Source: DATFQI01 sp963816955
Lineage (GTDB): Bacteria; Actinomycetota; Thermoleophilia; Solirubrobacterales; Solirubrobacteraceae
Assembly (NCBI GenBank): GCA_963816955.1
Contig: CAWFME010000011.1
Span: 30,368-94,367, forward strand
Direction of reading: 5' to 3'
DNA: 64,000 nt
The notes under the pieces: model-generated
Told to the model about the DNA's origin: nothing
The model's input: the letters and a program-made list of their open reading frames with translations, nothing else
Database searches by the model: none
Position numbers and translations under genes: made by a program
Part shown: piece after piece, positions 37,404-46,461 of the stretch
Numbering within the stretch: position 1 is the stretch's first letter
Layout: every line of letters starts with the position of its first letter

Positions 37404-38438
37404 TCAGTCTGTGACCGGGCCGAGCCGGGCCGCGATCTCGGCCGCCGCCGCGCGCGCCTCGGCGTGCAACGCGCGCACCAGCTCGCCGGCGGGCCGATCG
37501 TCGATCAGCTCGTGCGCCTGGCCCGCCCACAGGTGCAGCGACTCGGCGTCGCCCTCCTGGCGCGCGGCGGCCCGCAGCGGCGCGGTGATGTAGTGCACCG
37601 CGGGGTAGGCGTGCGGGGCCTCCTCGTCGTGCTCGCGCATGAACCGGTTGACGATCCCGCGCGCGCTGCGGCCGGTGAACGCGCGCGTGACCGCGGTCCG
37701 GCCGGGCTGCGCGAGCGCGTCGCGGTGCACCGGCGAAGTCGCGGCCTCCGGCGCGCGCATCAGCGCCGTGCCGACCTGGGCGGCCGCGGCGCCCGCGGCC
37801 AGCACGGCGGCGACCGCGCGTCCGGTGGCGATCCCTCCCGTGGCCACCAGCGGGAGCCCGGGCAGCGCGGCGCCGACGAGCTGCAGCAGGGCGAGCAGGC
37901 CGAGGTCGCGCGGCGCGTCGTCGGCGAACCCGCCGCGGTGGCCGCCGGCCTCGTGGCCCTGCACGACGAGCGCGGTCGCGCCCGCCGCGGCGGCGGCGCG
38001 GGCCTCGGCCACGTCGGTGACGGTGACCCAGACCTCGCTGCCGGCGGCGCGGAAGCGCTCCACGAGCGCAGCATCGGGACAGCCGAACGTGAACGAGACG
38101 ACCGGGACGGGGTCGGCGAGCAGCCGCTCGACCTTCTCCGCGAAGCGGTCGTCGTCGGAGCGCGGCTCGCCCGCGCCCTCGCCGACGCGTGCGCGGTACG
38201 CCGCCAGCGCCGCCGGGTCGGCCTCCGTCGGGGTGACCAGGAAGACGTTCATGCCGAACGGCGCGTCGGTGAGCGCGCGGTAGGCGGCGATGTCCTCGCT
38301 CATCGCCTCCGCCTGCTTGTAGCCAGCGGCGAGGAAGCCGAGGCCGCCGGCGTCGCTGACCGCGGCGGCGAGCGCGGGGGTCGTGGCGCCGCCCGCCATC
38401 GGGGCGCCGACGATCGGGATCTCCAGCCTGTCGAGCAT
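37404..38438 (-). CDS. Nitronate monooxygenase (2-nitropropane dioxygenase family)
   Basis: The 344-residue TIM-barrel protein has the FMN-binding start IPIVGAPMAGG, the catalytic His in VVQGHEAGGHRG and the phosphate-binding LVATGGIATGRAV. These match NMO-type enzymes, which oxidise alkyl nitronates. The ATG shares one base with the stop of the MocR gene (TGATG), so the two are expressed together. Confidence 0.9.
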   Translation of the reverse strand: MLDRLEIPIVGAPMAGGATTPALAAAVSDAGGLGFLAAGYKQAEAMSEDIAAYRALTDAPFGMNVFLVTPTEADPAALAAYRARVGEGAGEPRSDDDRFAEKVERLLADPVPVVSFTFGCPDAALVERFRAAGSEVWVTVTDVAEARAAAAAGATALVVQGHEAGGHRGGFADDAPRDLGLLALLQLVGAALPGLPLVATGGIATGRAVAAVLAAGAAAAQVGTALMRAPEAATSPVHRDALAQPGRTAVTRAFTGRSARGIVNRFMREHDEEAPHAYPAVHYITAPLRAAARQEGDAESLHLWAGQAHELIDDRPAGELVRALHAEARAAAAEIAARLGPVTD

Positions 38439-39868
38439 CAGACCGCCGGCCCCGCCGCTTCCACGGGCTCCCCGACGTCCGCGCCCAGCCGCGGCGCGAG
38501 CGCCGCCAGCGTGCGGACCGCGTCGCGCAGGACCTCCGGCGCCGCGGTGAACGGAAGCCGCAGATGGCGCTCGAACGTCCCGTCGACGCTGAACGCCGGC
38601 CCCGGCGTGACGATCAGCCCCTCGCGCGCGGCCGCCGAGGCGAGCCGCGTCGCGACGGGGGAGGGGAGCCGCACCCACGCGCTCAGGCCGCCCGACGGCC
38701 GGCGGACGCTCCAGGCCGGCGCGAGCTCCTCGAGCGCCTCCAGCAGCGCGTCGCGGCGCTCGTGCAGCAACGCGACGCGCGTGCCGACGACCTCGGGCCA
38801 GCGGGCGAGCAGCTCCAGCGCGAGCAGCTGCTCCAGCACCGGGCTGGCCATGTCGACGTCCGCGCGGACGGCCGCCAGCTCGCGGATCAGCCGCGGGTTG
38901 GCCCGGATCCAGCCCAGCCGCAGGCCGCCCCACGCCGCCTTGCTCATCGAGCCGAGCGTGACCACGCCGCCGCCCGCGTCGTAGGCGGCGAGCGGGCGCC
39001 GGCGCGGCGGGCCGTCGATGCGCAGCTCGGCCGCCGTCTCGTCGGCCACCACGAGCACGCCGGCGCGCGCGCATGCGGCGACGATCTCGCGCCGCTGGGC
39101 GTCGCCCATCGTCAGCCCCGTCGGGTTGTGGTGGTCGGGCATCGTGACGGCCAGCCGCGGCGCGGCCGCCGACAGCGTCTGCTCCCAGGCTTCGACGTCC
39201 CAGCCCGCCGATGCGAGCGGGACCGCGACGGGGCGGGCGCGGACCCCGCGCACCGCCGCCAGCGAGCGCGGGTAGGCGGGCGCGTCGACCAGCACGCGGT
39301 CGCCGGGCGCGCACAGCAGCCGCAGCACGAGGTGCAGCGCGTGCTGGGCGCCCGCGGTCACGAGCACCTGGTCGGGCGTCGTGTCCACGCCGCGGTCGTT
39401 GAAGCGCTGGGCGATGGCGGCGCGCAGCTCGGGCAGGCCCGCGGCCGCATAGCCGTGGGAGGGGGCGTGGCGGGCGAGCGCCCGGGCGGCGCTCGCGGCG
39501 GCCTCGCCGAGCTGCGGCTCGGGCGCGGGCAGCGCGGCGACGGAGAGGTCGACGCCCCAGGCGGGCGCGGGGCGCAGGACGGGGCCCTCCGCCGTGTCGG
39601 GCAGCGACAGCCAGCTTCCCGCCCCGCGCGCGCTGATCAGGAAGCCGTCCTCGCGCAGGCGGTCGTAGGCGCGCGAGACGGTGCCGCGGCTGACGCCGAG
39701 CTCGGGCGCGAGCGCCCGCTCGCTCGGCACGCGCGTGCGCACGGCGAGGCGGCCGTCGACGACGAGCGCGCGCAGCGCCTCGGCCAGCGCCTGCGCCGAG
39801 CCGCCCGGGCGGCGCCAGTCCTCACCCAGCACGCCGGCGAGCGAGGCGGGAGCGACGGTCGTGCTCAT
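38438..39868 (-). CDS. MocR/PdxR family regulator (GntR domain plus aminotransferase domain)
   Basis: The 476-residue protein fuses an N-terminal winged helix (TRVPSERALAPELGVSRGTV, then SRAYDRLRED) to a fold-type I aminotransferase domain. The PLP lysine is kept in GSMSKAAWGGLRLGW. Family knowledge: MocR proteins sense PLP or amino compounds and control vitamin B6 or transport genes. It is divergent from a YczE-like membrane gene, with dyad sites between, a pairing often seen in this family. Confidence 0.93.
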   Translation of the reverse strand: MSTTVAPASLAGVLGEDWRRPGGSAQALAEALRALVVDGRLAVRTRVPSERALAPELGVSRGTVSRAYDRLREDGFLISARGAGSWLSLPDTAEGPVLRPAPAWGVDLSVAALPAPEPQLGEAAASAARALARHAPSHGYAAAGLPELRAAIAQRFNDRGVDTTPDQVLVTAGAQHALHLVLRLLCAPGDRVLVDAPAYPRSLAAVRGVRARPVAVPLASAGWDVEAWEQTLSAAAPRLAVTMPDHHNPTGLTMGDAQRREIVAACARAGVLVVADETAAELRIDGPPRRRPLAAYDAGGGVVTLGSMSKAAWGGLRLGWIRANPRLIRELAAVRADVDMASPVLEQLLALELLARWPEVVGTRVALLHERRDALLEALEELAPAWSVRRPSGGLSAWVRLPSPVATRLASAAAREGLIVTPGPAFSVDGTFERHLRLPFTAAPEVLRDAVRTLAALAPRLGADVGEPVEAAGPAV

Positions 39869-39885
39869 GAGGCCATGATTGCGCC

Positions 39886-39927
39886 ATTGGCTCTATCTGT
39901 CCAGGTCCAATTGTCCCATCATGGACC
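39886..39927. promoter_or_regulatory. Putative MocR operator region
   Basis: Between the divergent MocR and YczE genes lie two overlapping inverted repeats: ATTGG (39886-39890) with CCAAT (39907-39911), and GGTCCA (39904-39909) with TGGACC (39922-39927). ATTGG/CCAAT-like half-sites are typical of MocR targets. The second repeat touches the YczE start codon. Confidence 0.5.
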
Positions 39928-39928
39928 C

Positions 39929-40561
39929 GTGCTCCTCCACCGCCTGATCCAGCTCTACGCCGGCTTGGCGTTGTACGGCGCGAGCGCCGGGCTGATCATC
40001 CTCTCGGAGCTCGGCAACGACCCGTGGGACGTGCTCCACGAGGGGCTCTCGCGCCAGACCGGCATCGGCACCGGCCTCTGGGTCTGCATCGCGGGCGCGC
40101 TCGTGATGCTGCTGTGGATCCCGCTGCGCCAGCGGCCCGGGCTCGGCACGCTCAGCAACGTCGTGGTGGTCGGGCTCGTGCTCGAGCTGTGCCTGGCGGC
40201 GTTCGAGCCGGCGAGCGATCCGGCGGCGCGCTGGACGCTGCTGCTCTCGGGCGTGCTGCTCAACGGCGTCGCGACCGGGCTCTACATCGGCGCGCGCTTC
40301 GGGCCGGGCCCGCGTGACGGGTTGATGACCGGTCTGGCCGCGCGCGGGATGTCGCTGCGGCTGGTGCGCACGGGCATCGAGCTCACCGTGCTGGCGGCGG
40401 GGATCGCGCTCGGCGGCACCGCCGGGATCGGGACGGTGCTCTACGCGCTCGCGATCGGGCCGCTCGCGCACGTGTTCGTGCCGGCGTTCACGATCGCGCC
40501 GAGGACTGCCGCGGCGGGCGTGCGCCCCGCTTGCGCTTCGGCTCAGGCTCCCGCCCGCTGA
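39929..40561 (+). CDS. YczE/YitT-like membrane protein
   Basis: The 210-residue protein has five to six hydrophobic segments and the family motifs LGNDPWDVLHEGLS (near residue 30) and GARFGPGPRDGLMTGLA. Proteins of this type sit beside MocR regulators in many actinobacteria and may transport a small metabolite, possibly a vitamin precursor. The C-terminal end overlaps the convergent ArsR-like gene by 74 bp. That is long, so the last residues may be wrong if a frame error lies there. Confidence 0.85.
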   Translation: MLLHRLIQLYAGLALYGASAGLIILSELGNDPWDVLHEGLSRQTGIGTGLWVCIAGALVMLLWIPLRQRPGLGTLSNVVVVGLVLELCLAAFEPASDPAARWTLLLSGVLLNGVATGLYIGARFGPGPRDGLMTGLAARGMSLRLVRTGIELTVLAAGIALGGTAGIGTVLYALAIGPLAHVFVPAFTIAPRTAAAGVRPACASAQAPAR

Positions 40562-41132
40562 GCCGCTCGGACTCGAAGGCCATCAGCACGACCGCCGCGT
40601 CGCCGGCCTCCCCGTCATGGGGGCGCTTCTGCAGGCGCTCCTTGGCCGCCGAGTCGATCTTCTCGACCTGCTCGACGAACTTCAGGCACGCCTTGTTGAG
40701 CTGCTCCCAGCCCTTGGCGTCGAGCTTGAGCGCGGTGCGGGAGAGGTGGGCCTCGGCGCGGTCGAAGCCGCCCTCGGCGGCGGACTTGGAGCCGTACTCG
40801 TGGATCATCTGCAGCGTCGAGCCGAGCGCGGCCTGCTTGGCGATCGGCGGCGCCTGCGCCCACGCGTCCTCGGAGATCATCGGGCGCTTGCCGGCACGGT
40901 AGTGGTGCTCGATCGCGCCGCGCACGCGGGTCTCGTCGGCGAGCTCGATCAGGCCCAGCTGGTGCAGCGAGCGGACGTGGTAGGCCGTCGTCCCGAGCGT
41001 CGCGCCGAGCCACTCCGACAGCTGCGAGGGGCTCGCCGTCCGCTCCTGCAGCATCGCGAGGATCCGCACCCGCAGCGGGTGGCTCAGCGCCTTGACATAG
41101 CGCGGGTCGTCGATATCCGTGATCGGCTTCAT
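40488..41132 (-). CDS. ArsR-like winged-helix regulator with C-terminal helical domain (paralogue)
   Basis: From ATG 41132 the protein has 214 residues. The N-terminal winged helix (HPLRVRILAMLQERTASPSQ, ATLGTTAYHVRSLHQLGLIE) and the helical domain with GGFDRAEAHLSRT closely follow the gene at 8187-8810. The C-terminal tail is basic (EPKRKRGARPPRQ). It lacks metal-binding Cys. An upstream in-frame start would add 17 unlikely residues. It is divergent from the phosphotransferase gene. Confidence 0.88.
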   Translation of the reverse strand: MKPITDIDDPRYVKALSHPLRVRILAMLQERTASPSQLSEWLGATLGTTAYHVRSLHQLGLIELADETRVRGAIEHHYRAGKRPMISEDAWAQAPPIAKQAALGSTLQMIHEYGSKSAAEGGFDRAEAHLSRTALKLDAKGWEQLNKACLKFVEQVEKIDSAAKERLQKRPHDGEAGDAAVVLMAFESERLSGREPEPKRKRGARPPRQSSARS

Positions 41133-41209
41133 CCGGTTGCTGGCTCCTGAAGGGGCGGCGGGAGGGTGTGCGTAGTCAACCACTCCCAGGGGATACGCTC
41201 CCGGCCGGC

Positions 41210-42256
41210 GTGGCGGATGAGCGCAACACGAGCGACGACGGCCTCGACCGGGGGCGGCTCGAGGCGTGGTTCCGCGAGTCCGTCGAGGGCGCCGAGCCGC
41301 CGCTGACCTACGAGCGCATCACGGGCGGGCGCTCGAACCTGACCTTCCGCGTGGCCGACAGCGACGGCGGCCGCTGGATCCTGCGCCGGCCGCCGCTCGG
41401 CGCGCGGCTCGGGTCCGCGCACGACATGGGGCGCGAGCACCGCATCCTCACCGGCCTGGAGGGCACCGACGTCCCCGCGCCGCGGCCCGTCGCGATGTGC
41501 GCCGACGAGTCCGTGACCGGCGCCGAGTTCTACGTGATGGAGCTCGTCGACGGGCTCGTGCTGCGCGACGAGGACGACGTCCGGGCCGCCTTCGAGGAGC
41601 CCGACCGGCACCGGCTCGGCGACGCGCTCGTCGACACGCTGGCCGACCTGCACGCCGTCGACCCCGGCGCCGCCGGGCTGGGGGAGCTCGGCCGCCGCGA
41701 CGGCTACGCCGAACGCCAGCTCAAGCGCTGGATGCGCCAGTGGGAGGCCTCCAAGACGCGCGAGCTCGACGCGATGGACGAGACTCACCGGCTGCTCTCC
41801 GCGCGCGTGCCGCCGCAGCACTCGACGGCGCTCGTGCACGGCGACTACCGCCTGGACAACGTGATCCTCACGCCGGAGGGCGACGTCGCCGCGGTGCTCG
41901 ACTGGGAGCTGTGCACGCTCGGCGACCCGCTCGCCGACGTCGGGCAGCTGTTGGTCTACTGGGCGGAGGACACCGACAAGGTCGTGCCGCTCACGCGCGC
42001 GCCGACGCTGGCGGCGGGGTTCCCGCTTCGCGCGGAGATCGTCGAGCGCTACGCCGAGCGCTCGGGGCGCGACCTCTCCCGGCTCGACTTCTTCGTCGCG
42101 CTCGCCTACTGGAAGCTGGCGGCGATCCTCGAGGGGGTCTACGCCCGCTACTCGGCGGGGCAGTACGGCGAGACCTCCGACGAGTTCCGCTCGTTCGGCA
42201 AGATCGTCGAGCAGCTCGCGGATGCGGCCCTGGACGCCGCGCGCCGGCTCGACTGA
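41210..42256 (+). CDS. Phosphotransferase, APH/ACAD10-like family
   Basis: The 348-residue protein is a kinase-like fold of the aminoglycoside phosphotransferase superfamily: GGRSNLTFRV near the N-terminus, the catalytic loop ALVHGDYRLDNVIL and the metal site VLDWELCTLGDP. In actinobacteria such proteins are related to ACAD10/11, which phosphorylate hydroxyacyl-CoAs; an antibiotic target is not implied. The GTG at 41210 is preferred over one at 41168. Confidence 0.85.
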   Translation: MADERNTSDDGLDRGRLEAWFRESVEGAEPPLTYERITGGRSNLTFRVADSDGGRWILRRPPLGARLGSAHDMGREHRILTGLEGTDVPAPRPVAMCADESVTGAEFYVMELVDGLVLRDEDDVRAAFEEPDRHRLGDALVDTLADLHAVDPGAAGLGELGRRDGYAERQLKRWMRQWEASKTRELDAMDETHRLLSARVPPQHSTALVHGDYRLDNVILTPEGDVAAVLDWELCTLGDPLADVGQLLVYWAEDTDKVVPLTRAPTLAAGFPLRAEIVERYAERSGRDLSRLDFFVALAYWKLAAILEGVYARYSAGQYGETSDEFRSFGKIVEQLADAALDAARRLD

Positions 42257-42266
42257 AAGGAGCATC

Positions 42267-43505
42267 GTGGCGTCGGACAACGTATTCGCGATCGTCCTCG
42301 CCGGAGGGGAGGGAAAGCGGCTCGCTCCCCTCACCGCCGACCGCGCGAAGCCGGCCGTGCCGTTCGGCGGCAACTACCGCCTGATCGACTTCGCGCTGTC
42401 GAACCTCGTCAACGCGGGGTTCTTCCAGATCGCGGTGCTGACGCAGTACAAGAGCCACTCGCTGGACCGCCACATCGCGACGACGTGGCGGCTGTCGCCG
42501 CTGCTGGGCAACTACGTGACGCCGGTGCCGGCGCAGATGCGTCGCGGGCCGCACTGGTTCTCGGGCTCGGCCGACGCGATCTACCAGAACCTCAACCTCA
42601 TCCAGGACGAGAAGCCCGACCACGTCGTCGTCTTCGGCGCCGACCACATCTACCGCATGGACCCGCGCCAGATGCTCGCGCAGCACATCGAGACGGGCGC
42701 GGCCGTGACGGTGGCGGCGCTGCGCGCGCCGATCGAGCAGGCCGACCAGTTCGGGGTCGTCGAGGCCGGCCCGGACGGGCACACGATCAAGGCCTTCCGG
42801 GAGAAGCCCAAGGACGCGGTCGGGCTCGCCGACGCTCCCGACCAGGTCTTCGCCTCGATGGGCAACTACATCTTCACGACCGAGGCGCTGATCGACGCGG
42901 TCCGCGCCGACGCCGAGGCGTCGGCCTCCAGCCACGACATGGGCGGCAACATCGTGCCGATGCTCGTCGAGGAGGACGCCGCGCACGTCTACGACTTCTC
43001 GCGCAACACCGTGCCCGGCGAGACCGACCGCGACCGCGGCTACTGGCGCGACGTCGGGACGCTCGACGCGTTCTACGACGCGCACATGGACCTGATCTCG
43101 GTCCACCCGGTCTTCAACCTCTACAACCGCGAGTGGCCGATCCTCACCTGGCCCGAGCCGCTGCCGCCGGCCAAGTTCGTCTTCGAGGAGGAGGGCCGGA
43201 CCGGGCAGGCGCTGGACTCGATGGTCTGCGCGGGCGTCGTCATCTCCGGCGCGACGGTGCGGCGCTCCGTGCTCTCGCCGGGCGTGCACGTGCACTCCTA
43301 CGCCGAGGTCGAGGACTCGATCCTGTTCCCGGGCGCCGACGTCGCGCGCTCGGCGGTCGTGCGGCGGGCGATCCTCGACAAGGACGTGCGCGTGCTCGAG
43401 GGCGCGAGCGTCGGCGTCGACCCCGCGGCGGACCGCGAGCGCGGCTACGCGGTCTCCGCCGGCGGCGTGACGGTCGTCGGCAAGGGCGTGGTGGTCGAGC
43501 CGTGA
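42267..43505 (+). CDS. glgC: Glucose-1-phosphate adenylyltransferase
   Basis: The 412-residue protein starts at a GTG with AAAGGAG upstream. GGEGKRLAPLTADRAKPAVP and FGGNYRLIDFALSN are the substrate and allosteric signatures. FGADHIYRMDPRQM and the C-terminal left-handed helix repeats (SVLSPGVHVHSYAEVEDS) complete the GlgC pattern. It makes ADP-glucose for glycogen. It overlaps the glycogen synthase gene by GTGA. Confidence 0.96.
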   Translation: MASDNVFAIVLAGGEGKRLAPLTADRAKPAVPFGGNYRLIDFALSNLVNAGFFQIAVLTQYKSHSLDRHIATTWRLSPLLGNYVTPVPAQMRRGPHWFSGSADAIYQNLNLIQDEKPDHVVVFGADHIYRMDPRQMLAQHIETGAAVTVAALRAPIEQADQFGVVEAGPDGHTIKAFREKPKDAVGLADAPDQVFASMGNYIFTTEALIDAVRADAEASASSHDMGGNIVPMLVEEDAAHVYDFSRNTVPGETDRDRGYWRDVGTLDAFYDAHMDLISVHPVFNLYNREWPILTWPEPLPPAKFVFEEEGRTGQALDSMVCAGVVISGATVRRSVLSPGVHVHSYAEVEDSILFPGADVARSAVVRRAILDKDVRVLEGASVGVDPAADRERGYAVSAGGVTVVGKGVVVEP

Positions 43506-44680
43506 AGGTGGCCCTGTTCACGCGCGAGTTCCCGCCCGACGTCTACGGCGGGGCCGGGGTGCACGTCGAGTACCTCGCGCGCGAGCTGGCGCGGCTCGAG
43601 GAGCTGACCGTCCACGCGTGGGGCTCCGATCGCGACGGTGTCGTCGGGCATGCGGCGTGGGACGCGCTGGCCGGAGATGCGCCGGAGCTGTCGGCGCTGC
43701 GGGCGATGTCGATCGACCTCTCGATGACCGCCGGCGCCGCGGGCGCCGAGCTGGTGCACTCGCACACCTGGTACGCGAACCTCGCCGGGCACCTGTCCAA
43801 GCTCACCTACGACATCCCGCACGTGGCGACCGTGCACTCGCTCGAGCCGCTGCGCCCCTGGAAGGCCGAGCAGCTCGGCGGCGGCTACGCGCTCTCGTCG
43901 TGGTGCGAGCGGGTCGCGCTGGAGTCGGCCGACGCGGTGATCGCGGTCTCTGAGGGGATGCGGCGCGACGTGCTCGAGGCGTATCCCGCGCTGGATGAGC
44001 AGCGGGTGCGCGTGATCTACAACGGGATCGACGCCGATCAGTACGCCCCCGATCGCGGGACGGACGTGCTCGAGCGCTGGGGCGTCTCGCCGGACGCGCC
44101 GTCGGTCGTCTTCGTCGGGCGGATCACGCGCCAGAAGGGCGTGCCGTACCTGGTCGAGGCCGCATTGGACATCGATCCCGCGGCGCAGATCGTGCTGTGC
44201 GCGGGCGCCCCGGACACGCCGGAGATCGCCGAGGAGGTGCGCTCGGGCGTCGAGCGCCTGCGGGCCGAGCGCGGCGGCGTGGTCTGGATCGAGGAGATGC
44301 TCCCGAAGGCCGACGTGATCCAGCTGCTCACGCACGCGACGGTGTTCGCCTGCCCGTCGATCTACGAGCCGCTCGGAATCGTCAACCTCGAGGCGATGGC
44401 GTGCGAGACGGCGGTGGTCGCGAGCGCGGTCGGCGGGATCGTCGAGGTCGTCGACGACGGCGTCACGGGCCTGCTCGTCCCGCTGGACATCGAGTCCGGC
44501 TCCCTGGAGCCGCGCGACCGCGCGGGGTTCGTGCGCGGGCTGGCGGCGGGCATCAACGAGCTGGTGGGCGATCCCGAGCGTGCGGCGGAGATGGGCCGCG
44601 CCGGCCGGGCGCGGGCGGTCGAGCAGTTCGCCTGGCCCGCGATCGCCGAGCAGACGTCGGCGCTATACCGGTCGCTATGA
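43502..44680 (+). CDS. glgA: Glycogen synthase, actinobacterial GT4 type
   Basis: The 392-residue GT4 protein has FTREFPPDVYGGAGVHVEYL at the start, VGRITRQKGVPYLVEA in the middle, and the nucleotide-sugar binding ACPSIYEPLGIVNLEAMAC. This is the corynebacterial-type GlgA/GlgM, shorter than the GT5 enzyme. It uses ADP-glucose from GlgC. The GTG start overlaps glgC, and its own stop overlaps the next gene by ATGA. Confidence 0.93.
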   Translation: MKVALFTREFPPDVYGGAGVHVEYLARELARLEELTVHAWGSDRDGVVGHAAWDALAGDAPELSALRAMSIDLSMTAGAAGAELVHSHTWYANLAGHLSKLTYDIPHVATVHSLEPLRPWKAEQLGGGYALSSWCERVALESADAVIAVSEGMRRDVLEAYPALDEQRVRVIYNGIDADQYAPDRGTDVLERWGVSPDAPSVVFVGRITRQKGVPYLVEAALDIDPAAQIVLCAGAPDTPEIAEEVRSGVERLRAERGGVVWIEEMLPKADVIQLLTHATVFACPSIYEPLGIVNLEAMACETAVVASAVGGIVEVVDDGVTGLLVPLDIESGSLEPRDRAGFVRGLAAGINELVGDPERAAEMGRAGRARAVEQFAWPAIAEQTSALYRSL

Positions 44681-45732
44681 GCGCGACCTGGGATCAGCTG
44701 CGAATGCTCCCGCTGACGATCGAGTCGGTGGTCTACGAGCGCCAGGCGGCGACGTTCGCCTACGGGTTCGAGCGGTTCACGACGCTCGTGCGGCTGTCGG
44801 GCGGCGGTGCCGAGGGGCAGGGCGAGGACGTCTCTCCCTACGAGGACGAGGACGTCACGCTGCACGTGCTCGATCCGGATCTCGGCCTACCGGGCGAGTG
44901 GACGCTCGAGTCCTTCTGCGACCACCTCGCGGCGACCGACCAGTGGGCGGTCGCGCCGGACTGGGACGCCGCGCGGCGCTGGCGCAACTGGGCGTTCGAG
45001 TCGGCGGCGCTGGACCTGGCCTTGTCACAGGCGGGGCAGCCGCTGCACTCCGTGCTCGGGCGCTCGCCTGCGCCGCTGCGGTTCGTCAACTCGCTCGGGC
45101 TCGGCGATCCGCCCACGTTCGACCCGATCGCGCGGCGCCTGGAGGCTCACCCGGAGCTGCGCTTCAAGCTCGACGTCACGGCGGCCTGGTCGCCGGAGCT
45201 CATGGCCGAGGTCGCCGCGACGGGCGCCGTGGAGATCGTCGACTTCAAGGGCCACTACGGGCAGGAGGTCGCCGAGCTCCCCGTGCTGCTCGCCATGTAC
45301 GAGCGCGCGATGGAGCTGTTCCCCGACGCGCTGCTCGAGGACGCGCACGACCTCCCGGAGGTGGCCGAGCTGCTCGCCGGCGCCGGCGACCGGATCTCCT
45401 ACGACGCCCCGATCCACTCCGCCGCCGACCTCGACGCGGTCCCCCTGCGGCCGCGCGCGCTGAACATCAAGCCGTGCCGGGTCGGCGACCTGCGCACGCT
45501 GCTCGACCTCTACGACGAGGTCGCCCGCCGCGGGCTGATCGTCTACGGCGGCGGGATGGGGGAGGTCGGCGTCGGCCGCGGGCAGATCCAGCTGCTCGCC
45601 TCGCTCTTCCACCCCAGCGGGCCCAACGACACCGCTCCGAGCGGCTACAACGCGGCCGTGCCCGACGCCGCGCTGCCGTCGAGCCCGCTGGACCCGGCGC
45701 CTGCCGCGGTCGGCTTCCGCCGAGAGCGATGA
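44677..45732 (+). CDS. Enolase-superfamily protein of unknown substrate
   Basis: The 351-residue protein shows the barrel of the enolase superfamily: RFKLDVTAAWSPELMAEV, likely metal ligands in VEIVDFKG, LLEDAHDLPE and ISYDAP, and a lysine in LNIKPCRVGDL at the place of the second catalytic base. The usual KxK at the second strand is reduced to a single K, so chemistry may differ from muconate or mandelate enzymes. Its ATGA overlap with glgA implies co-expression with glycogen synthesis, which is unexpected. Confidence 0.75.
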   Translation: MSATWDQLRMLPLTIESVVYERQAATFAYGFERFTTLVRLSGGGAEGQGEDVSPYEDEDVTLHVLDPDLGLPGEWTLESFCDHLAATDQWAVAPDWDAARRWRNWAFESAALDLALSQAGQPLHSVLGRSPAPLRFVNSLGLGDPPTFDPIARRLEAHPELRFKLDVTAAWSPELMAEVAATGAVEIVDFKGHYGQEVAELPVLLAMYERAMELFPDALLEDAHDLPEVAELLAGAGDRISYDAPIHSAADLDAVPLRPRALNIKPCRVGDLRTLLDLYDEVARRGLIVYGGGMGEVGVGRGQIQLLASLFHPSGPNDTAPSGYNAAVPDAALPSSPLDPAPAAVGFRRER

Positions 45733-45762
45733 TTCGGGGCGCCTGCCGCGGTCTGCACCCAC

Positions 45763-46413
45763 ATGCGCAAACTCATCGTCAACACCTTCGTCTCCCTCGA
45801 CGGCGTCATGCAGGCGCCCGGCGGCCCCGAGGAGGACCCGAGCGGCGGGTTCGAGCACGGCGGCTGGTCGTTCGGCTACTGGGACGAGCAGATGGGCGAG
45901 GCCATGGGCGAGTTCATGGGCAAGCCCTTCGACCTCGTGCTCGGCCGCAAGACCTACGAGATCTTCGCCGCGCACTGGCCGCACAGCCAGGAGGACGGCG
46001 CGGCTGAGCTCAACGGCGCGACCAAGCACGTCGCCTCGACCACCTTGTCGCAGCTCGACTGGCAGAACTCGCAGATGATCGAGGGCGACGTGGTCGCCGG
46101 GCTGCGCGCGCTCAAGGAGCAGGACGGACCGGAGCTCCAGGTCCACGGCAGCGCGACGCTGCTGCAGACGCTGATCGGCGCCGGCGTGGTCGACGAGTTC
46201 CGCGTGTGGGTCTTCCCGCTCGTGCTCGGCGAGGGCAAGCGGCTGTTCGGCGACGGCACGGTCTCCGAGGGGCTGGAGCTCGTGGACGCGAAGGTCTCCT
46301 CGACCGGCGTGATCATGAGCACCTACCGGACCGGCGCGGAGATCAAGAGCGGCTCGTTCGCGCTCGACGAGCCCAGCGAGGCCGAGCAGGCCCGCCGCGC
46401 CGCGCAGGAGTGA
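45763..46413 (+). CDS. Dihydrofolate reductase-like (RibD C-terminal domain) protein
   Basis: The 216-residue protein begins RKLIVNTFVSLDGVMQAPGG and contains DLVLGRKTYEIFAAHWP and LQVHGSATLLQTLI, the standard pattern of small RibD_C/YyaP-type reductases. They bind NADPH; the substrate is mostly unknown. It stands alone, 30 bp after the enolase-like gene. Confidence 0.93.
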   Translation: MRKLIVNTFVSLDGVMQAPGGPEEDPSGGFEHGGWSFGYWDEQMGEAMGEFMGKPFDLVLGRKTYEIFAAHWPHSQEDGAAELNGATKHVASTTLSQLDWQNSQMIEGDVVAGLRALKEQDGPELQVHGSATLLQTLIGAGVVDEFRVWVFPLVLGEGKRLFGDGTVSEGLELVDAKVSSTGVIMSTYRTGAEIKSGSFALDEPSEAEQARRAAQE

Positions 46414-46461
46414 CGCTCGACACATTCGGAATAGCTCTGCCGGGGCGGCGTCCGGCTTGGC

